DNA of 64,000 nucleotides from Streptomyces sp. MRC013 (GTDB lineage: Bacteria > Actinomycetota > Actinomycetes > Streptomycetales > Streptomycetaceae), in the NCBI RefSeq assembly GCF_023614235.1, contig NZ_CP094264.1, forward strand, positions 1,984,001 to 2,048,000, written 5' to 3'. Below the pieces are notes generated by a model. The model saw only the letters and a list, made by a program, of their open reading frames with translations, had not been told where the DNA came from and ran no database searches. The translations under genes and the position numbers were made by a program. Each line of letters begins with the position of its first letter. The first letter of the stretch is position 1. Below, piece by piece: positions 30,341 to 40,242 of the stretch.

Positions 30341-31848
30341 GCGTCTCCTTCGGGTCGTCGCCGGTCGGGGTCGGGGTCGGGAGCGGGTGTGGGCCTGGAG
30401 TCGGTGGCGGGGGGCGACGCGGGGCCGGGGCGGGGGGTCCGGTCCGGCCCCGAGGCCGGTACGGGACCGGTGGCGGGATCCGGGCCGGTGGCCGACGCGG
30501 GACCGGGCACCTGATCCGGACCGGGAGCCGCGGGCGCGCCGGACTTCGAGGGCGCGCCAGACCCCGAAGGCGCGTCCGCGGCCGGCGGCGCGTCCGACGA
30601 CGGGGTCGCGTCGGGTCCCGGCAGCACCTCCAGGGCCGGGTTCGCCCCCGCGACCGGGTTCGCCCCCGCGGCCGCCGGCGCGTCCGACGACGGGTTCGCC
30701 CCCGCGGCCGAGGACGCTTCCGGCGTCGGCGGCGCGTCCGACGGCGGGGGCGCGCCCGGAGCCGGAGACGCGCCCGGAGCCGGGGGTTCGCCGGGCCCCC
30801 GGGGCGGGTCGGCCGGCGGGTCGGCCGGCGCGGGGGGCGGGGTGGGTCCGGCCGCGGTGTCGTCGAAGGCCGGGCGGGGGTTGTTCCACGGGGCGTCCGC
30901 GCCGCGGGTGCGCGGGGTCGCCGGGGCGGCGGGCCGATCCGGGCCTTCGGGGGCCGGGCCCCCGCCCGGTGGCGCGGCGGCCGTGCGCTGCGTGGCCGAG
31001 CCCTCCCCCACCGAGCGGCTGCGGCGCTGCGTGGCCGAGCCCTCCCCCGCCGAGCGGGTACGACGGGGGCGGGGGGCGGCCGCGCCCGGCGCCGAGCCCG
31101 CAGCCGGGCTTCCCGCGACCGGGGCCCCCGCCCCCGCGCCCGGGGACTCCGCGGCCGCGGCCCCGGCGGGCCGGGCCTCCGTCCGGGCCGCCGGGCCCTC
31201 GCCCGCCGAGCGGGCACGGCGCGGCGGGCGGTCGGCCGCGCCCGCGCGCGGGGCGCGGGCCGGGGCGGCCGGGAGCAGGCCCTTCAGCGGACCCCACTCG
31301 TTGGGGTCGGGCACGCCGGGCGGCAGCATCTGGCGCCGCCTGGGACCGCCGTGCTCGGACTCGCCCGGCTCCTTGGCGCCCGGCCACGCCTTGGCGACGC
31401 GGGCGGCGAGGACGAAGTCCTTGCGGAGGGGGTGGCCCTCGAAACCGTCGGGGAGCAGCAGGTGCGCCGGATTCGGGTGACCCTCGAAGGCGATGCCGAA
31501 CATCTCGTGCGTCTCGCGCTCGTGCCAGGCGGCGCCCGCGTACACGCCCACGGCCGTGGGCAGGGCCGGGGCGTCGTGCGGGACGGTCGTCCGGAGGAGG
31601 AGGCGGCGCACCCGGCCGCTCTCCACCGCGGCGACGTGGGCGCAGACGCGGAAGCCGCTGCCGGGTTCGTCCACGGCGCTCAGCCAGTCGAAGTAGGTGC
31701 AGCCCAGGTCGGTGCGGGCGGTCTCCAGCGCCGGGATCCACGAGCCTGCGGGCACGTCGACCGTCAGCAGGTCGTACGCCAGCTCGGCGGTGGCCTCCGC
31801 GCCGAAGACGTCGGCGACGGCGTCGGGCAGCGTGTCGTACGCGTTCAC
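30337..31848 (-). CDS. nuoC2: NADH-quinone oxidoreductase subunit C, second cluster, with long disordered C-terminal tail
   Basis: 503 residues from GTG at 31848. Residues 1 to about 175 form the 30-kDa/NuoC domain, with the signature [20 protein letters not shown] and [11 protein letters not shown]. From about residue 185 to the end the protein is low complexity, rich in Pro, Ala, Gly, Ser and Asp, with short repeats such as [20 protein letters not shown] and SSDAP/AGANP. NuoC proteins are usually near 200-250 residues, so some 300 residues are extra. The tail keeps an open frame in a rapidly evolving repeat region. In older streptomycete naming this gene is sometimes called nuoD2; no NuoD domain is present. 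Confidence 0.88.
   Translation of the reverse strand: MNAYDTLPDAVADVFGAEATAELAYDLLTVDVPAGSWIPALETARTDLGCTYFDWLSAVDEPGSGFRVCAHVAAVESGRVRRLLLRTTVPHDAPALPTAVGVYAGAAWHERETHEMFGIAFEGHPNPAHLLLPDGFEGHPLRKDFVLAARVAKAWPGAKEPGESEHGGPRRRQMLPPGVPDPNEWGPLKGLLPAAPARAPRAGAADRPPRRARSAGEGPAARTEARPAGAAAAESPGAGAGAPVAGSPAAGSAPGAAAPRPRRTRSAGEGSATQRRSRSVGEGSATQRTAAAPPGGGPAPEGPDRPAAPATPRTRGADAPWNNPRPAFDDTAAGPTPPPAPADPPADPPRGPGEPPAPGASPAPGAPPPSDAPPTPEASSAAGANPSSDAPAAAGANPVAGANPALEVLPGPDATPSSDAPPAADAPSGSGAPSKSGAPAAPGPDQVPGPASATGPDPATGPVPASGPDRTPRPGPASPPATDSRPTPAPDPDPDRRRPEGDA
30985..31057 (-). repeat. Direct repeat inside the nuoC2 tail
   Basis: Two 34-base copies, 30985-31018 and 31024-31057, differ at one position and are 39 bases (13 codons) apart in phase. 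They encode the RSxGEGSATQ repeats of the NuoC2 tail. Confidence 0.85.
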
Positions 31849-32471
31849 TCCGCACCGCCTCCGGGGGCGGGCGGCGGGGTGACGAGACCGCTGCGCAGGG
31901 CGGCGGTGGAGGGGCGGGGCGCGTCCCGGCCGTACCGTTCCCGGAGCGACTCGCGGGCGATCTTCTCCTGGAGCTTCAGGATGCCCTGGAGGAGCGCCTC
32001 GGGCCGCGGCGGGCAGCCCGGCACGTACACGTCGACCGGGATGATCTGGTCGACGCCCTTGGTGACGGAGTACGAGTCCCAGTAGGGGCCGCCGCAGTTC
32101 GAGCAGGCGCCGAAGGAGATCACGTACTTCGGCTCCGGCATCTGCTCGTACAGGCGGCGCACGGCGGGCGCCATCTTGTCGGTGACCGTGCCGGACACGA
32201 CCATCAGGTCGGCCTGGCGCGGGCCGGGCGCGAACGGGATCACGCCGAGCCGGATGAAGTCGTGGCGGGCCATCGACGCCGCGATGAACTCGATGGCGCA
32301 GCAGGCCAGCCCGAAGTTGAAGACCCACAGGCTGTAGCGGCGGCCCCAGTTCAGGACCACCTTCATCGGTTCGGGCGCCAGCCGGGACAGCACGCCCAGC
32401 CGCTGCGGCCCGGTCGGCGGCGCGGGCTCGGCCGGCACGCCCGCGGCACCGGCCCCGGGAGTCACGTCCAT
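31845..32471 (-). CDS. nuoB2: NADH-quinone oxidoreductase subunit B, second cluster
   Basis: Carries the terminal 4Fe-4S cluster N2 that hands electrons to quinone. 208 residues from ATG at 32471. Cluster Cys pairs: [23 protein letters not shown] and [11 protein letters not shown], all present. An N-terminal stretch of about 35 Pro/Ala-rich residues precedes the core and a C-terminal tail of about 30 follows. Its start overlaps the nuoA2 end by ten bases and its stop overlaps the nuoC2 start. Confidence 0.94.
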   Translation of the reverse strand: MDVTPGAGAAGVPAEPAPPTGPQRLGVLSRLAPEPMKVVLNWGRRYSLWVFNFGLACCAIEFIAASMARHDFIRLGVIPFAPGPRQADLMVVSGTVTDKMAPAVRRLYEQMPEPKYVISFGACSNCGGPYWDSYSVTKGVDQIIPVDVYVPGCPPRPEALLQGILKLQEKIARESLRERYGRDAPRPSTAALRSGLVTPPPAPGGGAE

Positions 32472-32854
32472 GTCAGGACGCCCTTCTTGTACGCGTAGAG
32501 CAGTCCCACGGCCAGGAAGCCGAGGAAGACGAACATCTCCACCAGTGTGGTGGCGCCGTACCCCGGCTCGGCGAAGACGGTCGCCCACGGGAAGAGGAAG
32601 ATCGAGTCGACCGCGAAGATCACGTAGAGGAAGGCGTAGACGTAGTAGCGGACCTGGGTGTGGGCCCAGCCCTCCCCCACGGGGTCGACGCCGCACTCGT
32701 ACGTCAGGAGCTTCTCCGGCGTCGGCACGACGGGGCGGAGCAGCCGCCCGGCCGCGAACGCGACGGCCACGAAGAGCACGCCGATCACGGCGAGGAGTCC
32801 GACGGCCGAGTAGCCCTGGAAGTAGTCGGCCGCGAGCCCGGTCTGTTCCGGCAC
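32462..32854 (-). CDS. nuoA2: NADH-quinone oxidoreductase subunit A, second cluster
   Basis: Small three-span subunit. 130 residues from GTG at 32854 ([20 protein letters not shown]). The conserved quinone-side loop is [25 protein letters not shown], then [12 protein letters not shown] and the third span. First gene of the second cluster. The 180 bases upstream separate it from a divergent histidine kinase and presumably hold the cluster promoter, which I cannot define. Confidence 0.95.
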   Translation of the reverse strand: MPEQTGLAADYFQGYSAVGLLAVIGVLFVAVAFAAGRLLRPVVPTPEKLLTYECGVDPVGEGWAHTQVRYYVYAFLYVIFAVDSIFLFPWATVFAEPGYGATTLVEMFVFLGFLAVGLLYAYKKGVLTWT

Positions 32855-33036
32855 GTCCGTCCCTCTCTCTCCCCGCCCCCGCGGGCGCCGATCCGGCGGT
32901 CTGTACCCACGGGAGTCTAGGCCCTGGTGCGGCCCGGCCGATCAGCCGAGGCACGCCGGGGGTGGGGCGGTCCCCACCGGCCCCCACCCGGGTACCCCCT
33001 GGTGCCGCCGTGTCGCGGCCCGGCAGGCTGGACCTC

Positions 33037-34236
33037 ATGACCACGCGCAGCGGCCGTCCGGCCCCGGTCCCCCGTCCCGCCGCCGGCCGCACCCGGTTCG
33101 GGGCGGCCCTGTGGAAGGAGGTCGCCCACCTGCTGTCGAACCTGCCGGTGTCCCTCCCGTCCTTCGCCTACGTGACGGTGACCGTGACGGCCGGGGTGGC
33201 GCTGTCCGTCACGGTGGTCGGGCTCCCGCTGCTGGCGGCCGGGCTGGCGGGGGCGCGGCTGATCGGGCGGGTGGAGCGGATGCGGGCCCGGAGCCTGCTG
33301 GGCGTGCGGGTGGAGGAACCGGGCCGTCCGCCGCACCGGCCGGGCGGGGGCCTGCCGGGCGCGGTCTGGAGGCTGCTGCGGGACGCGGCGGCGTGGCGGG
33401 CGGTGGTGTACGCGTTCGTGCGGCTGCCGTGGGGGGTGCTGACCTTCGCGGTGACCCTGGTGGCCCTGGTGGTGCCGGTGGTGCTGTGGCCCGCGCTGCC
33501 GTACCTGGCGCGGGTGATGGCCGATGTCGACCGGGCGATGGTGCGGGGGCTCCTGGGGCCGTCGGGCGAGTTGGAGCGGCGGGTGGCGGAGCTGGAGTCG
33601 GACCGGGGGGTCGTCGTCGACGCGGCGGCGGCGGACCTGCGCCGCATCGAGCGGGACCTGCACGACGGCGCGCAGGCCCGGCTGGTCGCCCTCGCCATGG
33701 CCCTGGGCCTGGCGCGGGAGAAGGCCGCCGAGGACCCCGGGGCCGCCGCCCGGATGGTCGAGGAGGCCCACGGCGAGGTGAAGCTCGCCCTCCGGGAGCT
33801 GCGCGACCTGGCCCGCGGCATCCACCCGGCCGTCCTCACCGACCGCGGCCTGGACGCGGCGCTGTCCGCCGTCGCCTCTCGGTGCACCGCGCCGGTGACC
33901 GTGACGGTCGACCTCCCCGAGCGCCCGGCGCGGGCGACGGAGGGCATCGCGTACTTCACCGTGTCGGAACTGCTGCAGAACGTCTCCAAGCACGCCCGCG
34001 CCCGGCACGCCACCGTCGACGTCCGGCGCTCCGGCGACCGCCTCCTCATCCGGGTCGCCGACGACGGACGCGGCGGAGCCGACCCCTCCGGGGGGACCGG
34101 CCTCGCCGGCCTCGCCGAACGCCTCGACGCCGTCGACGGACGGCTCGTCGTCGACTCCCCGCCGAACGGTCCCACCACCGTCACCGCCGAACTTCCCTGG
34201 CGCACTCAAGGACATTTGAACGATGTTCGCCCGTAG
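33037..34236 (+). CDS. Sensor histidine kinase, HisKA_3 (NarL-type) family
   Basis: Membrane sensor kinase. 399 residues from ATG at 33037. Two hydrophobic blocks (about 43-72 and 120-158) form the streptomycete-type sensor domain with little extracytoplasmic sequence. The phosphoacceptor is His209 in [20 protein letters not shown]. The ATPase domain has the N box ([14 protein letters not shown]) and the G boxes ([20 protein letters not shown]). The partner response regulator starts 79 bases after its stop. It is divergent from nuoA2; whether it senses respiration is unknown. Confidence 0.93.
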   Translation: MTTRSGRPAPVPRPAAGRTRFGAALWKEVAHLLSNLPVSLPSFAYVTVTVTAGVALSVTVVGLPLLAAGLAGARLIGRVERMRARSLLGVRVEEPGRPPHRPGGGLPGAVWRLLRDAAAWRAVVYAFVRLPWGVLTFAVTLVALVVPVVLWPALPYLARVMADVDRAMVRGLLGPSGELERRVAELESDRGVVVDAAAADLRRIERDLHDGAQARLVALAMALGLAREKAAEDPGAAARMVEEAHGEVKLALRELRDLARGIHPAVLTDRGLDAALSAVASRCTAPVTVTVDLPERPARATEGIAYFTVSELLQNVSKHARARHATVDVRRSGDRLLIRVADDGRGGADPSGGTGLAGLAERLDAVDGRLVVDSPPNGPTTVTAELPWRTQGHLNDVRP

Positions 34237-34315
34237 GACCGGAGTTGCTGCGATCCTGGTGGCGACGGCGGGAGCAGCCGTCCGGAGCCGATGGGGAACG
34301 GAGGGTCGCCGGACC

Positions 34316-34987
34316 GTGGACGACGGGGTGCGGGTGGTCATCGCGGAGGACTCCGTCCTCCTCAGGGAGGGCCTGACCCGGTTGCTGACCGACCGCGGGC
34401 ACGAGGTCGTCGCCCGCGTCGGGGACGCGGACGCGCTGGTCGAGGCGGTGGACTCGCTGACCGCCGACGGCGCGGCGCCCGACGTGGTCGTCGCGGACGT
34501 GCGGATGCCGCCGACCCACACCGACGAGGGGGTCCGGGCCGCCGTGCGGCTCCGCCGGGACCACCCCGGGATCGGGGTGCTGGTGCTGTCGCAGTACGTC
34601 GAGGAGCGGTACGCGACGGAGCTGCTGGCCGACAGCGGCCGGGGGGTGGGCTACCTGCTGAAGGACCGGGTCGCCGACGTCCGCGAGTTCGCGGACGCGG
34701 TGGTGCGGGTCGCCCGGGGCGGGACGGTGCTCGACCCGGAGGTCGTGGCGCAGCTGCTGGGGCGGAGCCGCCGGCAGGGCGTGCTGGCGGGGCTGACTCC
34801 GCGCGAGCGGGAGGTCCTCGGCCTGATGGCGGAGGGCCGGACGAATTCGGCCATCGCGCGGCAGCTCGTGGTGAGCGGCGGGGCGGTCGAGAAGCACGTT
34901 GGCAACATCTTCCTGAAACTGGGGCTCCCGCCGGGTGAGGAGGACCACCGCCGTGTGCTCGCGGTGCTGGCCTATGTGAACTCCTGA
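34316..34987 (+). CDS. LuxR/NarL-family response regulator
   Basis: DNA-binding partner of the upstream kinase. I start it at the GTG at 34316 ([20 protein letters not shown]), 223 residues, with GGAGGG upstream; the frame is open further back but overlaps the kinase end. The receiver domain has acidic Glu11/Asp12, the phosphorylated Asp61 in [10 protein letters not shown], the Ser in VLSQY and Lys in YLLKDRV. The C-terminal helix-turn-helix is [20 protein letters not shown] to [14 protein letters not shown]. Targets unknown. Confidence 0.93.
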   Translation: MDDGVRVVIAEDSVLLREGLTRLLTDRGHEVVARVGDADALVEAVDSLTADGAAPDVVVADVRMPPTHTDEGVRAAVRLRRDHPGIGVLVLSQYVEERYATELLADSGRGVGYLLKDRVADVREFADAVVRVARGGTVLDPEVVAQLLGRSRRQGVLAGLTPREREVLGLMAEGRTNSAIARQLVVSGGAVEKHVGNIFLKLGLPPGEEDHRRVLAVLAYVNS

Positions 34988-34994
34988 ACGCCGC

Positions 34995-35039
34995 CCCGGC
35001 CCGGTCCCCGTCCCGATCCGGGGCGGGGGCCGGGCCGGG
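34995..35039 (+). terminator. Terminator-like hairpin after the response regulator
   Basis: Arms 34995-35009 and 35025-35039 pair over 15 positions including one T-G; the loop is about 15 bases. It begins 8 bases past the stop. Confidence 0.7.
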
Positions 35040-35252
35040 AGTGCCGCTCCGGTGGAACACGGGGGGAGACGAAGCATGATGTTCCAGGAAGAACGTACGT
35101 CTCAGGAGAACGTCCACTATTCGAACTGTTCAAGGAAGGGAACCCTTACCGACGTAGGGTGGGCCTTGGGGGTGGCCGGTCGGTCCGGCCGTCCTCCGAG
35201 CGTTCTCCCGCCGACGGCGGGGAGACCCCTTGTCTCAGGGAGGTCCAGTTCA

Positions 35253-37232
35253 GTGACCAGCCAGGTCAGCAGCCCGGCCGAGCAGACGGGTGAGACGGCG
35301 CGCGAGGCCCCGGTGGCCGCCGGGGAACAGCGCGCCGGGGAGGCGCCGGGCACTCCGGTGCAGCGCGTCCCCGCGAAGGAGATCCGCCGCCTGGACCGCG
35401 TGGTCATCCGCTTCGCGGGCGACTCGGGCGACGGCATGCAGCTCACGGGCGACCGGTTCACGTCGGAGACGGCGACGTTCGGCAACGACCTGTCGACGCT
35501 GCCGAACTTCCCCGCCGAGATCCGGGCGCCCGCCGGGACGCTGCCGGGCGTCTCGTCCTTCCAGCTGCACTTCGCGGACCACGACATCCTCACGCCCGGC
35601 GACGCGCCGAACGTGCTGGTCGCGATGAACCCGGCCGCGCTGAAGGCGAACATCGCGGACGTTCCGCGCGGCGGCGAGGTCATCGTCAACACGGACGAGT
35701 TCGCCAAGCGGGCCATGGCGAAGGTCGGCTACGCGACCTCGCCGCTGGAGGACGGGTCGCTGGACGGCTACCGCGTCCACCCCGTGCCGTTGACGACCCT
35801 CACGATCGAGGCGTTGAAGGACTTCGGCCTGTCCCGCAAGGAGGCCGAGCGGTCGAAGAACATGTTCGCGCTGGGCCTGCTGTCGTGGATGTACCACCGG
35901 CCGACGGAGGGCACCGAGCAGTTCCTGCGGAAGAAGTTCGCGAAGAAGCCGGAGATCGCGGAGGCGAACGTCGCCGCGTTCCGCGCGGGCTGGAACTTCG
36001 GCGAGACGACGGAGGACTTCGCCGTCTCGTACGAGGTCGCCCCCGCCACCTCGGCGTTCCCCGCGGGCACGTACCGGAACATCTCCGGGAACCTGGCCCT
36101 GTCGTACGGGCTGATCGCGGCCGCGCACCGGGCGGACCTGCCGCTGTTCCTCGGGTCGTACCCGATCACGCCGGCCTCGGACATCCTGCACGAGCTGAGC
36201 CGGCACAAGAACTTCGGCGTGCGGACCTTCCAGGCGGAGGACGAGATCGCCGGCATCGGCGCGGCGCTGGGCGCGGCGTTCGGCGGTTCGCTGGCGGTGA
36301 CGACCACCTCCGGGCCGGGTGTGGCGCTGAAGTCCGAGACGATCGGCCTGGCCGTGTCGCTGGAGCTGCCGCTGCTGATCGTCGACATCCAGCGCGGCGG
36401 CCCCTCCACGGGCCTGCCGACCAAGACCGAGCAGGCGGACCTGCTCCAGGCGATGTACGGGCGCAACGGCGAGGCCCCGGTGCCGGTGGTGGCGCCGCGC
36501 ACCCCGGCGGACTGCTTCGACGCCGCCCTGGAGGCCGCGCGGATCGCCCTCGCGTACCGGACGCCGGTGTTCCTGCTGTCCGACGGGTACCTGGCGAACG
36601 GCTCCGAGCCGTGGCGCGTCCCGGACCCGGAGGACCTCCCCGACCCGGGCGTCACCTTCACGACGGGTCCGAACCACACCCTGGACGACGGGACCGCGGT
36701 CTTCTGGCCGTACAAGCGCGACCCGGAGACCCTGGCGCGGCCCTGGGCGCTGCCCGGCACGCCCGGCCTGGAACACCGGATCGGCGGCATCGAGAAGCAG
36801 GACGGCACGGGCAACATCTCGTACGACCCGGCCAACCACGACTTCATGGTCCGCACCCGCCAGGCCAAGGTCGACGGGATCGCCGTCCCGGAGCTGGAGG
36901 TGGACGACCCGGACGGCGCCGCGCGGACGCTGGTGCTCGGCTGGGGCTCCACCTACGGGCCGATCACCGCCGCCGTACGCCGGCTGCGCGCGGGCGGCGC
37001 CCCGATCGCACAGGCGCACCTGCGGCACCTCAACCCCTTCCCGGCCAACCTCGGCGAGGTCCTGGAGCGGTACGAGACCGTCGTCGTCCCCGAGATGAAC
37101 CTCGGGCAGCTCGCCACGCTCATCCGCGCGAAGTACCTGGTCGACGCGCGCAGCCATACACAGGTCAACGGCATGCCGTTCAGGGCCGAGCGGCTCGCCG
37201 AGGCCCTCAAGGAGGCCATCGATGCCCAGTGA
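35253..37232 (+). CDS. korA: 2-oxoacid:ferredoxin oxidoreductase alpha subunit (gamma-alpha fusion)
   Basis: With KorB, converts 2-oxoglutarate plus CoA to succinyl-CoA and CO2 while reducing ferredoxin. 659 residues from GTG at 35253 (VTSQVSSPAEQTGETAREAP), with AGGGAGG upstream. The N-terminal gamma-type domain (VIRFAGDSGDGMQLTGDRF, about residue 50) is fused to the alpha domain (GSYPITPASDILHELSRHK, about residue 305, then TTTSGPGVALKSETIGLAV and DIQRGGPSTGLPTKTEQADL). This is the two-subunit architecture of mycobacterial and streptomycete KorAB. The substrate assignment rests on that similarity. It overlaps korB by eleven bases. Confidence 0.93.
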   Translation: MTSQVSSPAEQTGETAREAPVAAGEQRAGEAPGTPVQRVPAKEIRRLDRVVIRFAGDSGDGMQLTGDRFTSETATFGNDLSTLPNFPAEIRAPAGTLPGVSSFQLHFADHDILTPGDAPNVLVAMNPAALKANIADVPRGGEVIVNTDEFAKRAMAKVGYATSPLEDGSLDGYRVHPVPLTTLTIEALKDFGLSRKEAERSKNMFALGLLSWMYHRPTEGTEQFLRKKFAKKPEIAEANVAAFRAGWNFGETTEDFAVSYEVAPATSAFPAGTYRNISGNLALSYGLIAAAHRADLPLFLGSYPITPASDILHELSRHKNFGVRTFQAEDEIAGIGAALGAAFGGSLAVTTTSGPGVALKSETIGLAVSLELPLLIVDIQRGGPSTGLPTKTEQADLLQAMYGRNGEAPVPVVAPRTPADCFDAALEAARIALAYRTPVFLLSDGYLANGSEPWRVPDPEDLPDPGVTFTTGPNHTLDDGTAVFWPYKRDPETLARPWALPGTPGLEHRIGGIEKQDGTGNISYDPANHDFMVRTRQAKVDGIAVPELEVDDPDGAARTLVLGWGSTYGPITAAVRRLRAGGAPIAQAHLRHLNPFPANLGEVLERYETVVVPEMNLGQLATLIRAKYLVDARSHTQVNGMPFRAERLAEALKEAIDAQ

Positions 37233-38274
37233 AGCCCTGACCCTGGTGCCCAAGGCCGAGGGCACGCAGTCCATGAAGGACTTCAAGTCCGACCAGGAGG
37301 TCCGCTGGTGCCCGGGCTGCGGCGACTACGCGATCCTCGCCGCCGTGCAGGGCTTCATGCCCGAGCTGGGGCTGGCGAGGGAGAACATCGTCTTCGTCTC
37401 CGGGATCGGCTGCTCCTCGCGCTTCCCGTACTACATGAACACCTACGGGATGCACTCCATCCACGGCCGCGCCCCCGCCATCGCCACGGGCCTGTCCACC
37501 TCGCGCCGCGACCTGTCGGTCTGGGTCGTCACCGGCGACGGCGACGCGCTGTCCATCGGCGGCAACCACCTGATCCACGCGCTGCGGCGGAACGTCAACC
37601 TCAAGATCCTGCTGTTCAACAACCGGATCTACGGCCTGACCAAGGGCCAGTACTCGCCCACCTCCGAGGTCGGCAAGATCACCAAGTCCACGCCGATGGG
37701 CTCGCTGGACGCGCCGTTCAACCCGGTCTCGCTGGCGCTGGGCGCGGAGGCCACCTTCGTCGCCCGGACAGTCGACTCCGACCGCAGGCACCTCACCGAA
37801 GTCCTGCGGCAGGCCGCCGACCACCCCGGCACGGCCCTGGTGGAGATCTACCAGAACTGCAACATCTTCAACGACGGCGCCTTCGACGCGCTGAAGGACA
37901 AGGAGCGGGCCCAGGACGCGGTGATCCGCCTGGAGCACGGGCAGCCGGTCCGCTTCGGCCCGGACGGGTCGAAGGGCGTCGTCCGCGATCCGGCGACGGG
38001 CGACCTGGAGGTCGTCGCCGTCACTCCGGAGAACGAGGCGCGGGTACTGGTCCACGACGCCCACGCCGCGTCGCCGACCACGGCCTTCGCGCTCTCGCGG
38101 CTGGCCGACCCGGACACCCTGCACCACACGCCGATCGGGGTCCTCCGCAGCGTCCGGCGGCCGGTGTACGACGCGCTCATGGCCGACCAGATCGACGCCG
38201 CCGTCGAACGGCGCGGCAAGGGCGACCTGTCCGCCCTGCTCGCCGGCAACGACACCTGGACGGTCGTCGGCTGA
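37222..38274 (+). CDS. korB: 2-oxoacid:ferredoxin oxidoreductase beta subunit
   Basis: Thiamine diphosphate and iron-sulfur subunit of KorAB. 350 residues from ATG at 37222. Cluster Cys lie in VRWCPGCGDYAIL and SGIGCSSRFPYY, with a later Cys in IYQNCNIFND. The TPP/Mg site is WVVTGDGDALSIGGNHLIHA followed by LFNNRIYGLTKGQYSPTS. Length and order are standard. Its electrons leave on ferredoxin; no ferredoxin gene is adjacent. A 14-bp GC hairpin follows. Confidence 0.94.
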   Translation: MPSEALTLVPKAEGTQSMKDFKSDQEVRWCPGCGDYAILAAVQGFMPELGLARENIVFVSGIGCSSRFPYYMNTYGMHSIHGRAPAIATGLSTSRRDLSVWVVTGDGDALSIGGNHLIHALRRNVNLKILLFNNRIYGLTKGQYSPTSEVGKITKSTPMGSLDAPFNPVSLALGAEATFVARTVDSDRRHLTEVLRQAADHPGTALVEIYQNCNIFNDGAFDALKDKERAQDAVIRLEHGQPVRFGPDGSKGVVRDPATGDLEVVAVTPENEARVLVHDAHAASPTTAFALSRLADPDTLHHTPIGVLRSVRRPVYDALMADQIDAAVERRGKGDLSALLAGNDTWTVVG

Positions 38275-38294
38275 CGCCGTCCGGGCCGTCCACG

Positions 38295-38333
38295 GGCCCG
38301 GCCCCGGATCCCGCGCGGGTCCGGGGCCGGGCC
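38295..38333 (+). terminator. Terminator-like hairpin after korB
   Basis: Perfect 14-bp stem (38295-38308 with 38320-38333), loop of 11 bases that can pair further, 20 bases past the korB stop. The rest of the 310-base korB-rarD spacer shows nothing else. Confidence 0.75.
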
Positions 38334-38584
38334 TTCGCGTACGACCGGCCCCGCTCCGCGGCCCCCCGGCCGGCGGGCGCCCCGGTCCGGGCGCGGCCGC
38401 CTCCGGCGGTGCCGCCCGCCGGGACCGGTGACGGCCGCGCCCGGACCGCCCGGCACGGCTCCGTGTGGGACATGTCATGACCGTATGGCGATACGGACAT
38501 GGCACGCCGCCTCGTGCGGCGTTACCGTCGGGCGGACGGAAAGGCACGGGACGGTGGCGTCCCGGACAGGGAACGGAGCGGCGG

Positions 38585-39574
38585 GTGGCGGCCAGGAACG
38601 GCGGCGGGGGCGGTCGGAGGACGGGGCTCCTCTACGGGGTCGGGGCGTACGGCATCTGGGGGCTCTTCCCCCTGTACTGGCCCCTGCTCGAACCGGCGGG
38701 CGCGGTGGAGATACTCGCCCACCGCATGGCCTGGTCGCTGGTGGCCGTGGCGCTCGCGCTGCTGGTCATGCGGCGCTGGGCGTGGATACCCGCGCTGCTG
38801 CGGCAGCCGGGGAAGCTGGCGCTCATCACGGGCGCGGCGGTGGTGATCGCCCTGAACTGGGGTCTCTACATCTGGGCCGTCAACGCCGGCCACGTCGTCG
38901 AGTCGTCCCTCGGGTACTTCATCAACCCGCTGGTCACCATAGCCATGGGCGTCGTCCTGCTGAAGGAGCGGCTGCGGCCGACGCAGTGGGTGGCGGTCGG
39001 CGTCGCCTTCGCGGCGGTGGTCGTGCTGGCCGTCGGGTACGGCAGGCCGCCGTGGATCTCGCTGGCGCTGGCGTTCTCCTTCGCGACGTACGGGCTGGTG
39101 AAGAAGAAGGTCAACCTGGGCGGCCTGGAGTCGCTGGGCGCCGAGACGGCGGTCCTCTTCCTGCCGGCCGTCGGGTACCTCGTGTGGCTGGGCGCCCGGG
39201 GGTCCGCCACGTTCGGCACGGCGGGGGCGGGGCACATGGCGCTGCTCGCCTCGTCGGGGCTGGTCACGGCGGTGCCGCTGGTGTGCTTCGGCGCGGCGGC
39301 GATCCGCGTGCCGCTGTCGACGCTGGGGCTGCTGCAGTACCTGGCGCCCGTCTTCCAGTTCCTGATGGGGGTGCTGTACTTCCGGGAGGCCATGCCGCCG
39401 GAGCGGTGGGCCGGTTTCGCGCTGGTGTGGCTGGCGCTGGCGCTGCTCACCTGGGACGCCCTGCGCGGGGTGCGGCGCGCGCGCGTGCGGGCCGCGCGGC
39501 CGGCGGCCGGGCCCGCCGTCCAGGCCCCGGCGGAGGACCGGGAGGACCTGGTGAAGGGCCTCGGGGCCCGTTAA
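38585..39574 (+). CDS. rarD: EamA-family transporter RarD
   Basis: Ten-span drug/metabolite superfamily permease. 329 residues from GTG at 38585 (VAARNGGGGGRRTGLLYGVG); the start is chosen by homology because the frame is open upstream. Signature segments: GAYGIWGLFPLYWPLLEPAG, EILAHRMAWSLV, NWGLYIWAVNAGHVVESSLG, YFINPLVTIAMGVVLLKERL and LQYLAPVFQFLMGVLYFREA. The tail after LTWDALRGVRRAR is basic and Ala-rich. RarD proteins were named for chloramphenicol sensitivity; the substrate is unknown. Confidence 0.92.
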   Translation: MAARNGGGGGRRTGLLYGVGAYGIWGLFPLYWPLLEPAGAVEILAHRMAWSLVAVALALLVMRRWAWIPALLRQPGKLALITGAAVVIALNWGLYIWAVNAGHVVESSLGYFINPLVTIAMGVVLLKERLRPTQWVAVGVAFAAVVVLAVGYGRPPWISLALAFSFATYGLVKKKVNLGGLESLGAETAVLFLPAVGYLVWLGARGSATFGTAGAGHMALLASSGLVTAVPLVCFGAAAIRVPLSTLGLLQYLAPVFQFLMGVLYFREAMPPERWAGFALVWLALALLTWDALRGVRRARVRAARPAAGPAVQAPAEDREDLVKGLGAR

Positions 39575-39662
39575 TCCGCCGTTAGCGGGAGAACAGCGGT
39601 TCCTCCTAGCGTCCTTCGTGCACCAGGAGTGCACGACATGACCGCGATGGAGAGGAACCGAA

Positions 39663-40163
39663 ATGAAGGCCCGTTTTGCGACCGCAGCCGCCTCGACGCT
39701 GCTCCTGACGGCCGCGCTGGTGTCACCGGCGGCGGCCGGTACCCGGCCCGCCGCCGTCGACGCGCCGACGGCGGCCGCCTGCGCCGGGACCTTGTGGAAG
39801 GTCGGTGTCCAGACCTCGGACCTGGGCACGGACCGCTACGTCTACCTGGACTTCTTCCGCAAGGCCAACGGCTACAGCTGGGAGAAGATGGTCGAGCTCG
39901 ACAACCCGGGCGACACGTTCCAGGAGGACGCCTACGACACCTTCGTGCTGTGCGAGGACAGCGGGCTGGTCCCGTGGAAGTCGAACTACAGCGTCGTCCT
40001 GCGCCACGCCGGTTACGGCAAGTCCGACTGGTGGACCGTCAGGTCCGTGGACGTCCAGAACCTCACCACCGGTGAGGAGCAGTGGCACTACCAGTGCGAG
40101 GACAAGGTCCTCGGCAAGGAGTCGCAGGGATTCGAGCCGGTGGAATGCGCATGGGTCTCCTAG
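39663..40163 (+). CDS. Secreted PLAT-like small protein A
   Basis: 166 residues from ATG at 39663, with GAGAGGAA upstream. A Sec signal peptide (MKARFATAAASTLLLTAALV, cleavage near AAAG, about 25) precedes a mature domain of about 140 residues. The core LWKVGVQTSDLGTDRYVYLD and MVELDNPGDTFQEDAYDTF resembles PLAT/LH2 beta-sandwich strands (GTDxxVYxxx, LDNxGxxF). Four Cys (40, 97, 145, 162) match those of the next gene in number and spacing and probably form two disulfides. The C-terminus ECAWVS is shared. Function unknown; PLAT domains bind lipid or protein surfaces. Confidence 0.85.
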   Translation: MKARFATAAASTLLLTAALVSPAAAGTRPAAVDAPTAAACAGTLWKVGVQTSDLGTDRYVYLDFFRKANGYSWEKMVELDNPGDTFQEDAYDTFVLCEDSGLVPWKSNYSVVLRHAGYGKSDWWTVRSVDVQNLTTGEEQWHYQCEDKVLGKESQGFEPVECAWVS

Positions 40164-40242
40164 GCAGCTTCCGCCGGCCGACCGGCGCCGGCGTCACGAT
40201 CACCGCTCGCACAGCCACCCCTCCTCCGGAAGAAGAGTCCCG

